64,000 nt of DNA from Euzebya tangerina (GCF_003074135.1 NZ_PPDK01000002.1:62001-126000); one strand, 5' to 3'. Shown: positions 16,915-25,493, numbered from the stretch's first letter. Program-made: numbers and translations. The notes: generated by a model not told the origin, from the sequence alone.

Positions 16915-19059
16915 GTGGAGCTGAGTCTCGAGGACCCGGTCGGCAGGGTGCCCGGTGTGACGGGCAAGCTGCAGTCCGTCCTGGCCCAGCCACCCTTCAT
17001 CGTCACCACCGTCCGGGACCTCATCTGGTACCTGCCCCGCCAGGACGCCTACAAGGATCTCGGCGCCACCCAGCCCGTCGCCGACATGGTGGTCGGTGAG
17101 CCCGCCACGGTCATCGGCACGATCCACCGCTGGGAGCGCGTCTTCCCCAAGAAGCGAGGCCGCGGCGGCAAGCAGCTGACCATCCAACGCGCCCACGTCC
17201 GCGACGACCAGGGTGGCCGCCTGACCGTGGCCTTCTTCAACCAGCCGCGGCTGCCCACCCGCCACTCCGAGGGGTCGCAGGTGGCGATCAGCGGCACCGT
17301 CGAGAACTTCCGCGGTCAGCTGCAGCTGAAGGGCCCCAAGCTGGTCGGGCTCGACGGCAGCGACGGCGCGGAGCCGCTCACGGACGGACACCTCCAGCCG
17401 GTCTACCGGGCCACGGAGAAGCTCGGCTCACCTCGCATCGCACGTCTGATCGCCGAGGCGCTCGCGCTGCTGCCTCCGCTGGTCGACCACCTGCCGGAGG
17501 AGCTGCGCAACCGCCACGAGCTGGCCCGACTCGATTGGGCCATCCGTGCCATCCACCAGCCAGCCGACGGCGCCGATCTGCGCTTGGCCCGGCAGCGCCT
17601 GGTCTACGACGAACTGCTCGGCCTGCAGTTGGTCCTGCAACGCCGCCGACGTGAGCTGGAGGAGCACGCCAAGGGCCTGATCAACGCCCCGGCCGCGGGC
17701 GGCGCCGTCGATGCCTTTCGCGCCACGCTGCCCTTCGACCCGACCGGCGATCAGCAACGGGCGTTCGACCAGCTGGATGCCGACCTCGCCTCCGAAGCGC
17801 CGATGCACCGGCTGCTCCAGGGCGATGTGGGCACCGGCAAGACGATCGTCGCCGCCCACGCCATGCTGCGCGCCGTCGACGCCGGACGACAGGCGGTGCT
17901 GATGGCCCCGACCCAGGTCCTCGCCGAGCAGCACCTCACCACGTTCTCCGACCTGCTCGCTCGGACCGTCATCCCCCGGCTCGGCCGACCGCCACGGCTG
18001 CGGATCCTGAGCGCCAACCTGACCAAGGCCCAACGTGCAACGGTCCTGCAGGAGACCATCACCGGCGAGTGCGACCTCCTGATCGGCACGCACGCGGTGC
18101 TCGAGGACAACGTCGTCTTCGCCGACCTGGGTGTGGTCGTGATCGACGAGCAGCACCGCTTCGGCGTCGGCCATCGTGCCACCCTGGCCAGCAAGCGGGA
18201 TGACGGCGCGACCCCGGACGTGCTCGTCATGACTGCCACACCGATCCCGCGGTCGCTCGCCCTGACGATGTACGGGGACCTCGACGTCACCGTCCTACGG
18301 ACCCGCCCGGGAGCCGACACCATCACGGTCACCACCACGGTCCTGGCCACTGACTCGCCGCGGCGTGAGAAGCTCTACGACTTCGTCCGAGCCGAGCTCG
18401 ACGCCGGGCGGAAGGCCTACGTCGTCTGCCCCCTTATCGAGGAGTCGGAGGCCCTGGAGGGCGTGACAGCGGCGACGGTGATGTACGAGGAGCTCGCCTC
18501 CGGCCCCTTCGCGGGGTACGAGGTCGGGCTGATGCACGGCCGTATGGCCGCCGAGGACCGGGACGCCGTGATGGCGGCCTTCCGAGACGGCTCGGTCCCG
18601 CTCCTGGTCGCCACCACCGTCATCGAGGTCGGTGTCAGCGTCGACGAGGCCTCGGTCATGATCATCGAGGACGCGGACCGCTTCGGCATCTCCCAGCTCC
18701 ACCAGCTGCGTGGGCGGCTGTTCCGAGGCCACCCGACGAACTACTGCGTGCTCTTCTCCGCCGACCCGGTCGACAACCCGCGCTTGGAGGCGCTCGCAAC
18801 CTCTGACGACGGGTTCGAGTTGGCGGAGGAGGACCTGCGTCTGCGCCGCGAGGGCAAGATCCTCGACACCGCACAGACGGGGGAGACCGACCTGCGCATC
18901 GCCTCGCTGATCGCCGACGTCGACGTCGTCGCCACGACGCGGGACGATGCCCGCGAGCTGCTCGAGGACGACACCAGCCTGTCCCGCCATCCGGCCATGG
19001 CCGCGGAGCTGCGACGCCGGTACGACCCCGAGGACCTCGCCGCGCTGGAAGCAGGCTGA
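16915..19059 (+). CDS. recG: ATP-dependent DNA helicase RecG
   Basis: This 714-residue superfamily 2 helicase remodels stalled replication forks and branched DNA. It has the N-terminal wedge (OB fold, about residues 60-150), Walker A GDVGTGKT, the DEQH box (VVIDEQHRFGVGHR), motif III MTATPIPRSLALTMYGD, the C-terminal helicase motifs VATTVIEVGVSVD and QLHQLRGRLFRG, and the TRG-like end. The GTG at 16915 lies 7 nt after TAGCGT (16902-16907); a GTG at 16906 overlaps that box and was rejected. The stop overlaps the rsmD ATG by one base (TGATG), which indicates translational coupling. Confidence 0.95.
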   Translation: MELSLEDPVGRVPGVTGKLQSVLAQPPFIVTTVRDLIWYLPRQDAYKDLGATQPVADMVVGEPATVIGTIHRWERVFPKKRGRGGKQLTIQRAHVRDDQGGRLTVAFFNQPRLPTRHSEGSQVAISGTVENFRGQLQLKGPKLVGLDGSDGAEPLTDGHLQPVYRATEKLGSPRIARLIAEALALLPPLVDHLPEELRNRHELARLDWAIRAIHQPADGADLRLARQRLVYDELLGLQLVLQRRRRELEEHAKGLINAPAAGGAVDAFRATLPFDPTGDQQRAFDQLDADLASEAPMHRLLQGDVGTGKTIVAAHAMLRAVDAGRQAVLMAPTQVLAEQHLTTFSDLLARTVIPRLGRPPRLRILSANLTKAQRATVLQETITGECDLLIGTHAVLEDNVVFADLGVVVIDEQHRFGVGHRATLASKRDDGATPDVLVMTATPIPRSLALTMYGDLDVTVLRTRPGADTITVTTTVLATDSPRREKLYDFVRAELDAGRKAYVVCPLIEESEALEGVTAATVMYEELASGPFAGYEVGLMHGRMAAEDRDAVMAAFRDGSVPLLVATTVIEVGVSVDEASVMIIEDADRFGISQLHQLRGRLFRGHPTNYCVLFSADPVDNPRLEALATSDDGFELAEEDLRLRREGKILDTAQTGETDLRIASLIADVDVVATTRDDARELLEDDTSLSRHPAMAAELRRRYDPEDLAALEAG

Positions 19060-19625
19060 TGCCCCGGGTCATCGCCGGGACGGCGGGGGGCCGTCGCCTG
19101 GCCGCGCCGCCCGGCCCGTCCACTCGTCCGACGGCCGATCGGGTCAAGGAGGCCATGTTCTCAAGCCTTGGTGACGTCACCGATGCGGTCGTCCTCGACC
19201 TCTTCGCCGGCTCGGGCGGGCTGGGTATCGAAGCGCTCTCGCGAGGGGCGGCATCCGCGGTGTTCGTGGAGCAGAGCAGGCGCATCAGCGACGTGGTCGG
19301 TGCGAACCTCGCGGCGGCCGGCCTCGCCGACCTCGGCACGGTGCTGACGGTCGACGCCGCCCGGTTCTGTCGCGCCCCCGCCGGCTATGGCATCACCGCA
19401 CGGTTCGACCTCCTCCTGATCGACCCGCCCTATGCCGTCGCCCACGACGACATCGCACAGCTGGTCAGGGATCTCCGGCGTGCCGGTGCGCTAGGTTCCG
19501 ACCCGCGGGTCGTCCTGGAGCGGAACCGCACAGCCGGCCGCGATCCGCTGCCAGGGCTGACCCACGACCGCGAGCGCCGCTACGGCGACACGACACTGCA
19601 CTACTACCGCTCACCACCAACCTGA
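19059..19625 (+). CDS. rsmD: 16S rRNA (guanine966-N2)-methyltransferase
   Basis: This 188-residue SAM-dependent methyltransferase modifies G966 of 16S rRNA during 30S assembly. It has the RsmD N-terminus VIAGTAGGRRL and RPTADRVKEAMFSSL, the SAM-binding DLFAGSGGLGIEALSRGA, and the catalytic DPPY at residues 122-125. It is coupled to recG and followed by coaD after 17 nt; recG-rsmD-coaD is a common actinobacterial order. Confidence 0.95.
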   Translation: MPRVIAGTAGGRRLAAPPGPSTRPTADRVKEAMFSSLGDVTDAVVLDLFAGSGGLGIEALSRGAASAVFVEQSRRISDVVGANLAAAGLADLGTVLTVDAARFCRAPAGYGITARFDLLLIDPPYAVAHDDIAQLVRDLRRAGALGSDPRVVLERNRTAGRDPLPGLTHDRERRYGDTTLHYYRSPPT

Positions 19626-19642
19626 CAGGAACCACCCACTCC

Positions 19643-20137
19643 ATGACCGTCCACGCCGTCTGCCCCGGCTCGTTCGACCCCGTCACCCACGGGCACCTGG
19701 ACGTGATCCGCCGCGCCAGCCTGACGTTCGACCGGGTCACCGTGGCCTGCATGCGCAACGTCTCGAAGCGTGGGGGGCTCTTCGACCTCGATGACCGCCT
19801 GGCCATGCTGAAGGAGGTCACCAGCGACCTGCCGAACGTCGAGCTGGCCGTCTTCAAGGGACTGCTGGTGGAGTTCGCAGACGAGCACGGCATCGACGTC
19901 ATCATCAAGGGCCTGCGCGCCGTCAGTGACTTCGAGTACGAGTTGCAGATGGCGCAGATGAACCGTTCCATCGGTCACATCGAGACGATGTTCCTCTCCG
20001 CCAATCCCGAGCACTCGTTCCTGTCGTCCTCCCTGGTCAAGGAAGTGGCCCGCTTCGGCGGTGATGTCAGCGACTTCGTCCCGCCGCTGGTGGCCGAACG
20101 GCTGGCTGACAGATACCGGACGGATGAGGCAACCTAG
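19643..20137 (+). CDS. coaD: Phosphopantetheine adenylyltransferase
   Basis: This 164-residue enzyme adenylates 4'-phosphopantetheine in coenzyme A synthesis. It shows the nucleotidyltransferase loop PGSFDPVTHGHLDVI (with the HxGH motif as THGH), the RNVSKRG loop, KGLRAVSDFEYELQMAQMN and the C-terminal LSSSLVKEVARFGGDVS in place of the usual ISSTxxRE. Length is standard. It ends 4 nt before the next gene's start. Confidence 0.95.
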   Translation: MTVHAVCPGSFDPVTHGHLDVIRRASLTFDRVTVACMRNVSKRGGLFDLDDRLAMLKEVTSDLPNVELAVFKGLLVEFADEHGIDVIIKGLRAVSDFEYELQMAQMNRSIGHIETMFLSANPEHSFLSSSLVKEVARFGGDVSDFVPPLVAERLADRYRTDEAT

Positions 20138-20141
20138 GGTC

Positions 20142-20744
20142 ATGGATCTGGATGCCGCCCTCACTGCGCTCGACCGCCAGATGGTCGAGGCGCGTCCGGT
20201 GCCGCTCTCGGCATCGGTGATGGTGAACAAGGACGAACTGGAACAGATTTCGGCCGCGATCAAGGCCGCTCTCCCCGAGGAGATCCGGCAGGCCAAGTGG
20301 GTCCTGAAGGAGCGGGACCAACTCCTGGCCCAAGCCTCCCGAGACGCCGAACAGATCGTGGCCGACGGGCAGCTCGAGCGCGACCGCATGTTGTCCGAGA
20401 CCGAGATCGTGCGCGAAGCCCAGCGGGAGGCGCAGCGGATCGTCGACCGAGCCAGCGAGGAGGGCCGGAAGCTGCACCACGAGGCCGAGAACTTCGTCGA
20501 TGCCAAGCTGGCCGACTTCGAGGCCATGCTCCAGAAGACCTTGAGCACCGTCGCCCGGGGCCGCGACCGGCTGCAGGGCCGTCAGCCGGGCATGGATCCT
20601 CTGGACACGGATCGAGGTGAGGATCCGACCATCCCGGGCGGCATCCCCATGGACGGGCGCGCCGAGTCCACCGAGCCCGACGGCCTGACCGAGGACAGCT
20701 CCCGCAAGGTCGCCAAGTTCTTCGACCACAACGAGGCGCTCTAG
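20142..20744 (+). CDS. Coiled-coil (DivIVA/SepIVA-like) protein
   Basis: This 200-residue protein is dominated by a long charged helix (about residues 30-145: EQISAAIKAALPEE, LLAQASRDAEQIVADG, EAQREAQRIVDRASEEG), followed by a disordered acidic tail ending SRKVAKFFDHNEAL. The pattern resembles actinobacterial DivIVA-related or ATP-synthase-b-like cytoskeletal proteins found downstream of coaD, such as SepIVA, which acts in septum and envelope growth. The ATG at 20142, 4 nt after the coaD stop, is the likely start; 20124 would overlap coaD. Function is inferred only from shape and context. Confidence 0.65.
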   Translation: MDLDAALTALDRQMVEARPVPLSASVMVNKDELEQISAAIKAALPEEIRQAKWVLKERDQLLAQASRDAEQIVADGQLERDRMLSETEIVREAQREAQRIVDRASEEGRKLHHEAENFVDAKLADFEAMLQKTLSTVARGRDRLQGRQPGMDPLDTDRGEDPTIPGGIPMDGRAESTEPDGLTEDSSRKVAKFFDHNEAL

Positions 20745-20804
20745 CCGCACCTCGTCCAGCCGCCCCCGGGGTGCCGACGCCGTGTCCACCGGGACGGCGC
20801 AAGC

Positions 20805-20810
20805 TATGAT
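20805..20810 (+). promoter_or_regulatory. -10 box for the DUF177-rpmF-rnc operon
   Basis: TATGAT at 20805-20810 is close to the -10 consensus and would start transcription near 20817, giving a leader of about 88 nt before the DUF177 start. No good -35 box is visible. Unlike many genes in this window, this operon seems to have a real 5' leader, perhaps for control of ribosomal-protein synthesis. Confidence 0.5.
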
Positions 20811-20904
20811 TGCGGACCTTGCGCGGAACGCGACCGCACTGGTGCGCCCGCACACGCCGGATCCTGCGACCTCGAGCTCACGAAGGCACGACTGACGACG
20901 GCCC

Positions 20905-21447
20905 ATGGCCACTGATCTTCCCGAGCTGGACTCGACCACGGTTGAGGTCAGCGCACTACTTGATTCACCGGGCGCGACGCGCCCGGTGGATTTGCGTGTC
21001 GGCGTACCCAAGGGATTCGAGATCCCGCTCGCCACACTCGGTGACGTCGTCACCATCAGCGGGCAGCTCGACGCCCTGGTCGACGGGGTCCTCCTCCGTG
21101 GTGCCGTTCGCGTGGACGCCACCACCCGGTGCGCCCTCTGCCTGACGGAGCTCACCACCGACGAGATCCGCGCGGACGTGGCCGAGCTGTTCACCGAGCC
21201 CTCGACCGCCGAGGAGCCGGAGGACGTGGAAGAGGGCTATGAGGTCGTGGACGGCACCATCGACGTGGACGCCCTCATCCGCGATGCGCTCGCGGCCGCC
21301 GCCGACCCCTCCCCGCGATGCCGGCCGGACTGCGCGGGCCTGTGCCCGACCTGCGGGATCGACCGCAACACCGGAAGCTGTGCCTGCTCCGAGGAGCTCA
21401 TCGACGATCGCTGGGCAGTCCTCGAAACCTTGGAGCTGGACACCTAG
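20905..21447 (+). CDS. DUF177 (YceD-like) protein
   Basis: This 180-residue protein belongs to the DUF177/YceD family that is nearly always encoded just upstream of rpmF. It has the N-terminal VSALLDSPGATRPVDL region, RCALCLTEL in the middle, an acidic segment, and a C-terminal cysteine cluster (CRPDCAGLCPTCG) that may bind zinc. In other bacteria the gene is linked with 23S rRNA processing and 50S assembly. It precedes rpmF by 58 nt, and the two are probably co-transcribed from the TATGAT promoter. Confidence 0.88.
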   Translation: MATDLPELDSTTVEVSALLDSPGATRPVDLRVGVPKGFEIPLATLGDVVTISGQLDALVDGVLLRGAVRVDATTRCALCLTELTTDEIRADVAELFTEPSTAEEPEDVEEGYEVVDGTIDVDALIRDALAAAADPSPRCRPDCAGLCPTCGIDRNTGSCACSEELIDDRWAVLETLELDT

Positions 21448-21505
21448 GCCCACACCGCGGCCCAGCCCAGATCACTGACCACCCCACCAACCAGGAGAGC
21501 CTCTC

Positions 21506-21688
21506 ATGGCCGTACCGAAGCGAAAGAAGTCCCGGAGCCGCACCCGGCACCGCAAGGCGCAGTGGATGAAGACATCCCCGCCGACCATCACGCGGTGCTC
21601 GCAGTGCGGCGCTGACACCAAGCCCCACACGGTGTGTGCGACCTGTGGCACCTACCGCGGCCGCCAGGTCGTCGAGCCGCGTCCCTAG
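21506..21688 (+). CDS. rpmF: Ribosomal protein bL32
   Basis: This 60-residue 50S subunit protein has the classical start MAVPKRKKSRSRTRHRKAQW and a zinc ribbon with cysteines in CSQCG and CATCG. The zinc-binding (C+) form is kept. The ATG has GGAGAG upstream at good spacing. It lies between DUF177 and rnc in the usual order. Confidence 0.97.
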   Translation: MAVPKRKKSRSRTRHRKAQWMKTSPPTITRCSQCGADTKPHTVCATCGTYRGRQVVEPRP

Positions 21689-21705
21689 GCCCTGTCACCA
21701 CCGGC

Positions 21706-22572
21706 ATGCCAGACCACTCACGGATGAGCGACGCTCAGTCCGTGATGTACTCGCGCGGAGACGACGCCCGGGACGACCGTGAGCCAGCCGGCGACACCAG
21801 CCCTCCGACGGCCACCCGCACGGCGGAGGAAGCGGCGCTCGAGGACGTGCTCGGCGTCGTCTTCGACGACGTCGAACTGCTCCGGCAGGCTCTGACCCAC
21901 CGCAGCTACGCCTTCGAGGCCGGCGGCATCGGGGACAACGAACGCCTCGAGTTCCTCGGTGATGCGGTGCTCGGCCTGGTCGTCACCGACGAGATCTACA
22001 CCACACTGCCCGAGAGCGCCGAAGGCCGTCTGGCGAAGGTCCGCGCCGCTGCTGTGAACACCATCAGCCTGGCCGAGGTCGCGCGCGACATCGGCATCGG
22101 CGACGCCGTCCGCTTGGGGGTCGGCGAGCAGCAGTCCGGCGGTCGGACCAAGGACTCGATCCTGGCCAACACGATGGAGGCCATCCTGGGCGCTGTGTAC
22201 CTGGACGACGGCATCGAGACTGCGCGTGAGGTCGTGCTGCGGCTGTTCCGGCCGATGCTCGAGGACATCGTGACCCGTCGCGAGTCGCTGGACTACAAGA
22301 CCTCCCTCCAGGAGCTCACCGCCGCCGAGTTGAACCAGATGCCCAGCTACCACCTGACCGACACCGGACCGGACCACGCCAAGGAGTTCACCGCCCACGT
22401 GGTCATCAACGGGGAGAGCCTGGGTTCCGGCATCGGCCGCAGCAAGAAGGAAGCTGAGCAGGGTGCCGCCCGCGAGGCGTTCAGACTTCTGAGGCAACGC
22501 CACGGCACCGGCGCATCGGCGCCCGCCACTCCACCATCCGCACCAACCGAATCAGCGAAGGATCGTCCGTGA
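21706..22572 (+). CDS. rnc: Ribonuclease III
   Basis: This 288-residue endonuclease cuts double-stranded RNA in rRNA maturation and mRNA decay. The nuclease signature ERLEFLGDAVLGLVV carries the catalytic acidic residues, the second site is DSILANTMEAILGAVYLDDG, and a double-stranded RNA-binding domain follows (KTSLQELTAAELNQMPSYHL to KKEAEQGAAREAF). The N-terminal 60 residues and the C-terminal 25 are disordered extensions. The start is uncertain: 21706 (18 nt after rpmF) was chosen, and 21724 and 21745 are alternatives without better ribosome sites. Its stop overlaps the next start by 4 nt. Confidence 0.92.
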   Translation: MPDHSRMSDAQSVMYSRGDDARDDREPAGDTSPPTATRTAEEAALEDVLGVVFDDVELLRQALTHRSYAFEAGGIGDNERLEFLGDAVLGLVVTDEIYTTLPESAEGRLAKVRAAAVNTISLAEVARDIGIGDAVRLGVGEQQSGGRTKDSILANTMEAILGAVYLDDGIETAREVVLRLFRPMLEDIVTRRESLDYKTSLQELTAAELNQMPSYHLTDTGPDHAKEFTAHVVINGESLGSGIGRSKKEAEQGAAREAFRLLRQRHGTGASAPATPPSAPTESAKDRP

Positions 22573-23402
22573 CCCAACTGCCCGAGGTCGAAGTACTCAA
22601 GCGTGACCTGGAGAAGGAAATCGTCGGGAAGAAGGTCAAGGACGTCTGGCTGTCCCCGGCCGACCTGTGCAAGCGGCACGGCACCATCAAGGACTTCTCC
22701 CAGACGCTCTCGGACCGCAAGATCCTCGAGTTGGAGCGCCGTGGCACGCTGCTGCTGTTCGGACTCGATGAGGACAAGACCCTCGTCGTGATCCCGGGCA
22801 CGCGTGCCCGGATGAGCAAGGAGACGGCCAACGAGGACCGGCTGCCCCTGACCCGCATGACGATGACCTTCACCACGGGCGGGTCGTTGCACTATCACGA
22901 CGCCGAACCCGACGGGGAGTTGTTCGTGATCGACACCGATCAGGTGGCCGACCTTCCGGAGCTGCAGAACCTCGGGATGGACCCGCTGGCGGAGCCGATC
23001 CCGTGGCCGGTGTTCGCTCAGGCCCTGACCGACCGCGCGGACATGATGAAGGCCGTCATGGCCGACGACTCCTTCGTCGTCGGGCTCGGGGACATCTACT
23101 CCGACGAGATCCTCTTCGAGGCCGGGCTTGCGCCCAGCCGGGAGTCCGCCACCCTGTCGAGCCAGGAGGTCCGTCGCCTGCACCGGGCGATCCTCGAGGT
23201 CATCTACGAGGCCATCAAGCAAGGTGGCACCGACCAGCTCTCGGAGGAGTACCCCGAGGGGTTCCTGCCCTACGACGAGGTCGACCACCTCAAGATCTAC
23301 GGTCGTGAGGGTCAGCCCGACGCCCGATCCCGCGCGACCATCGAGTACGGCAAGATCGGGAAGGGTCTGTACGCCTACTACTCGCCGAAGACGCAGACGT
23401 AG
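22569..23402 (+). CDS. Fpg/MutM-like protein lacking catalytic and zinc residues
   Basis: This 277-residue protein occupies the mutM position between rnc and smc and keeps the Fpg fold: the N-terminal LPEVEVLKRDLEKEIVGKK, a helix-two-turn-helix region (VVGLGDIYSDEILFEAGLAPSR) and the C-terminal LKIYGREGQP. However, the catalytic N-terminal Pro-Glu is Thr2-Gln3, the hairpin lysine is Thr60, the lesion-sensing DPRRFG motif is DAEPDG (111-116), the catalytic Asn is Asp175, and all four zinc-finger cysteines are replaced (Asp251, Ser254, and YYSPKT at the end). The frame is intact and coupled to rnc by a 4-nt overlap. It is unlikely to be a normal 8-oxoguanine glycosylase; a DNA-binding or regulatory role is inferred. 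Confidence 0.85.
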   Translation: MTQLPEVEVLKRDLEKEIVGKKVKDVWLSPADLCKRHGTIKDFSQTLSDRKILELERRGTLLLFGLDEDKTLVVIPGTRARMSKETANEDRLPLTRMTMTFTTGGSLHYHDAEPDGELFVIDTDQVADLPELQNLGMDPLAEPIPWPVFAQALTDRADMMKAVMADDSFVVGLGDIYSDEILFEAGLAPSRESATLSSQEVRRLHRAILEVIYEAIKQGGTDQLSEEYPEGFLPYDEVDHLKIYGREGQPDARSRATIEYGKIGKGLYAYYSPKTQT

Positions 23403-23429
23403 CAGGTCTTCGTCGACGCTGAGGTGTCC

Positions 23430-23506
23430 GTCCGGGGTCGTCAGCATGGTTACGCCTCCGCGAACCCCTTTTGAGCATCGGCTCCACCACGCCGCCGCCC
23501 CCGGAC
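23430..23506. repeat. Structured intergenic element, copy A
   Basis: This 77-nt element has 21-nt arms (23430-23450 and 23486-23506) that can pair and a 35-nt loop that is nearly identical to that of copy B at 35075. The loop holds a small conserved hairpin (GAGC-ATCG-GCTC on the plus strand). It starts 28 nt after the stop of the Fpg-like gene and lies between convergent genes. As minus-strand RNA, two of the four stem mismatches become G-U pairs. It may be a 3' UTR or terminator element or a mobile small repeat. Confidence 0.7.
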
Positions 23507-23562
23507 TGTCCTCCCGCAGCCCGTTCCGACAACCCCTCACGGGTGACTACGGGCAGTAGGCG

Positions 23563-23967
23563 TCAGACGGAGATGAGGAGGGCGGCGCCGATGGCTCCAA
23601 GCCAGGCGCAGACGAGGAGTGGGAAGAAGCGGAGGGGTGGGGTTTCCGGGTTCTCGTGGACGGCCAGGCGGTGACGGGCCTGCCAGTAACCGAGCGCCGC
23701 ACCGCCGGCCACCGCCACGATCGTGACCAGCGGGCTTGAGGCCCGCTCACCCGGCTCGGCGATCAATCGGTTGGCCGCGACGGACAGGACCAGGCCGATC
23801 CAGCCGTAGCCGACGAACCAGCCGTAGGCGGCAGCAGTGGCCCAGTTCCGGCGGGCCTGCTCGCTCATCGGTCGACCGTGTCGGTTCCAGATGCGGCCGG
23901 TGATCCGACCAGCCCGCCGGACCCGGGGTTGGGAGTCCGCGTCGACCTGATCTGGCCGGTCAGTCAC
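23563..23967 (-). CDS. Small membrane protein of unknown function
   Basis: This 134-residue protein has a charged N-terminus (RVRRAGRITGRIWNRHGRPM) and three hydrophobic segments (about residues 44-66, 78-94 and 113-132). No family is recognised. Its GTG start overlaps the stop of the upstream alpha/beta hydrolase gene (GTGA), so the two are translationally coupled and probably act together. The hydrolase also has an N-terminal membrane segment, so both may sit in the inner membrane. Confidence 0.6.
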   Translation of the reverse strand: MTDRPDQVDADSQPRVRRAGRITGRIWNRHGRPMSEQARRNWATAAAYGWFVGYGWIGLVLSVAANRLIAEPGERASSPLVTIVAVAGGAALGYWQARHRLAVHENPETPPLRFFPLLVCAWLGAIGAALLISV

Positions 23968-24983
23968 AGGCGATCGGTGATGTAGGCCACCGACTGCTGC
24001 AGCGCGGCATTGAACTCCGTGGCGTTCGCGGCCGCGGCGTCGTGGTCCCCCTCGACTTCGGTGATCAGTGCGTGCGGGATCCTGGCCGCCAACTCGAGCT
24101 GGGAGGTCAGCGGGACCAGTCGGTCCCGAGTGGTGACGATCACAGCGGCCGGCCGGTCCATGCCGCCGATCCAGCCTCGCGAGTCGAAGCGGCCGAGCTC
24201 CCGCCCGGCCTCCGAGACGTCCTCGGCGTCACCCCGCTCGATCTCACCGACCAGCCAGGGGATCGGCGGTGCCGCGTCCTCCATCTCGGGGCTGATGACC
24301 GGGGTGATGCTGACCGGAAGCTTGCCCCGAAGCTGCGCCACCAGAGCCCACTCGAGCCAGGACCTCGGCAGCAGCCTGGTCCCGACCTGGTACACCGACA
24401 TCCAGCGCCACTGGGCGCCGCTGAGCGGCCCGAAGCGGAACTCCGACGCGGTCGAGCACAGAACCACGCCCGCGACGACGTCGGGGTGACGCTGCCACAG
24501 CAGCTGGGTGATCGGGCCACCCATCGAGAAGCCGACGATGATGCTCGGGCCGAGATCGAGGTGGCGGATGAGGGCTGCGACGTCGTCAGCAACGTCCGCC
24601 AGGCGGAACGGCGAGGAGTGGCGGGTCCCACGACCGTGTCCACGATGATCGGGCGCGATCACCCGGGCCAGCTTCCCCATCTCCTCGTAGTTCGTGAACC
24701 AGTTGAGGTCGGCCGATGCCAGCCACCCGTGCAGCAGCACGATCGGGGGATGATCGGCTCCGTGCGCCGGGCCGGGATGGTCGCGGACGAACATCTCCCC
24801 GCGATCAGGGATCGGGATGATCTTGGCCTCGGGCAGCCCCGGTGGGGGGTTGAGTGTGTCCAGGCCGTCGATCGGTTGACGCGAACGACCGGTCAACCAG
24901 GTGACCAGCGCCGAACCGGCCGTCGTGCCGACCACCCCTCCCGCGAGCGCAGCGAGGACGATCCGTTGTCGCGCGGTGGGCAT
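23964..24983 (-). CDS. Membrane-anchored alpha/beta hydrolase
   Basis: This 339-residue protein has an N-terminal hydrophobic anchor (about residues 7-30, LAALAGGVVGTTAGSALVTW) and an alpha/beta hydrolase domain. The oxyanion region is LLHGWLAS, the nucleophile elbow is GFSMGG (Ser153), the acid is probably the Asp in TTRDRLVP, and the base is the His in EGDHDAA. It is likely an esterase or lipase-type enzyme facing the outside; the substrate is unknown. The ATG at 24983 is 6 nt after TAGACC on the minus strand. It is coupled to the small membrane-protein gene downstream. Confidence 0.82.
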   Translation of the reverse strand: MPTARQRIVLAALAGGVVGTTAGSALVTWLTGRSRQPIDGLDTLNPPPGLPEAKIIPIPDRGEMFVRDHPGPAHGADHPPIVLLHGWLASADLNWFTNYEEMGKLARVIAPDHRGHGRGTRHSSPFRLADVADDVAALIRHLDLGPSIIVGFSMGGPITQLLWQRHPDVVAGVVLCSTASEFRFGPLSGAQWRWMSVYQVGTRLLPRSWLEWALVAQLRGKLPVSITPVISPEMEDAAPPIPWLVGEIERGDAEDVSEAGRELGRFDSRGWIGGMDRPAAVIVTTRDRLVPLTSQLELAARIPHALITEVEGDHDAAAANATEFNAALQQSVAYITDRL

Positions 24984-24999
24984 TGCGGAGGTCTAACCC

Positions 25000-25029
25000 T
25001 TGTCTCATCGGGAGCATTCGGCGTATAGT
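25000..25029 (+). promoter_or_regulatory. Sigma-70-type promoter for the 72-residue coiled-coil gene
   Basis: TTGTCT (25000-25005) and TATAGT (25024-25029) are separated by 18 bp, one of the best full promoters in the window. Transcription would begin near 25036, leaving a leader of about 130 nt before the ATG at 25169. The leader is G/C-rich; no known riboswitch is recognised in it. Confidence 0.6.
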
Positions 25030-25168
25030 TCCAGGCAACGCGCCGCCGGTCGTGTGGTGCGTGCGTTTCGAGGGTACGAGCGCGTCACCCCGACGACCAC
25101 ATCTGAAGCTGGTCACACGACCCACCCAAATCGCCCCCACTCCACACCTCGCTAGGAGACAGCCACAC

Positions 25169-25387
25169 ATGAAGGCCATCGTCGGTTCCTGGGACACCGT
25201 CCCCCACAAGTTGCTCGCCGAGCTGACAGCGCTGCGGACGAAGGTGGCCCAACTCAAGGCTGAGATCGATGAGCTGCAGGCCGAGAACGCGATGCTGCGT
25301 GAGGTCCAGGCCGGGTCGCTGAGCGTCGCCGAGAACGTGCTGGAAACCCCGTTGGACGACAAGGCGCTGGCCAGCACCTCCGCGTAG
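25169..25387 (+). CDS. Short coiled-coil protein upstream of smc
   Basis: This 72-residue protein has a leucine-zipper-like helix (residues about 14-48: LLAELTALRTKVAQL, EIDELQAENAMLREV) and a flexible acidic tail. No family is recognised. The ATG at 25169 is preceded by TAGGAGA, a good ribosome site, and a strong promoter lies 140 nt upstream; a longer upstream frame is not credible. The short zipper suggests a dimer or an adaptor. Its place directly before smc may mean a link to chromosome organisation, but that is a guess. Confidence 0.65.
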   Translation: MKAIVGSWDTVPHKLLAELTALRTKVAQLKAEIDELQAENAMLREVQAGSLSVAENVLETPLDDKALASTSA

Positions 25388-25493
25388 CGTCATCGCAGCG
25401 CTGTAGCAGTCGACTGACGGGGGGCACCCGGTCGCTTGGGCGGCCGAGCCTCCACGGAGTTCGGTGTGCGGACTCCTAGACTCCGATCCCACC

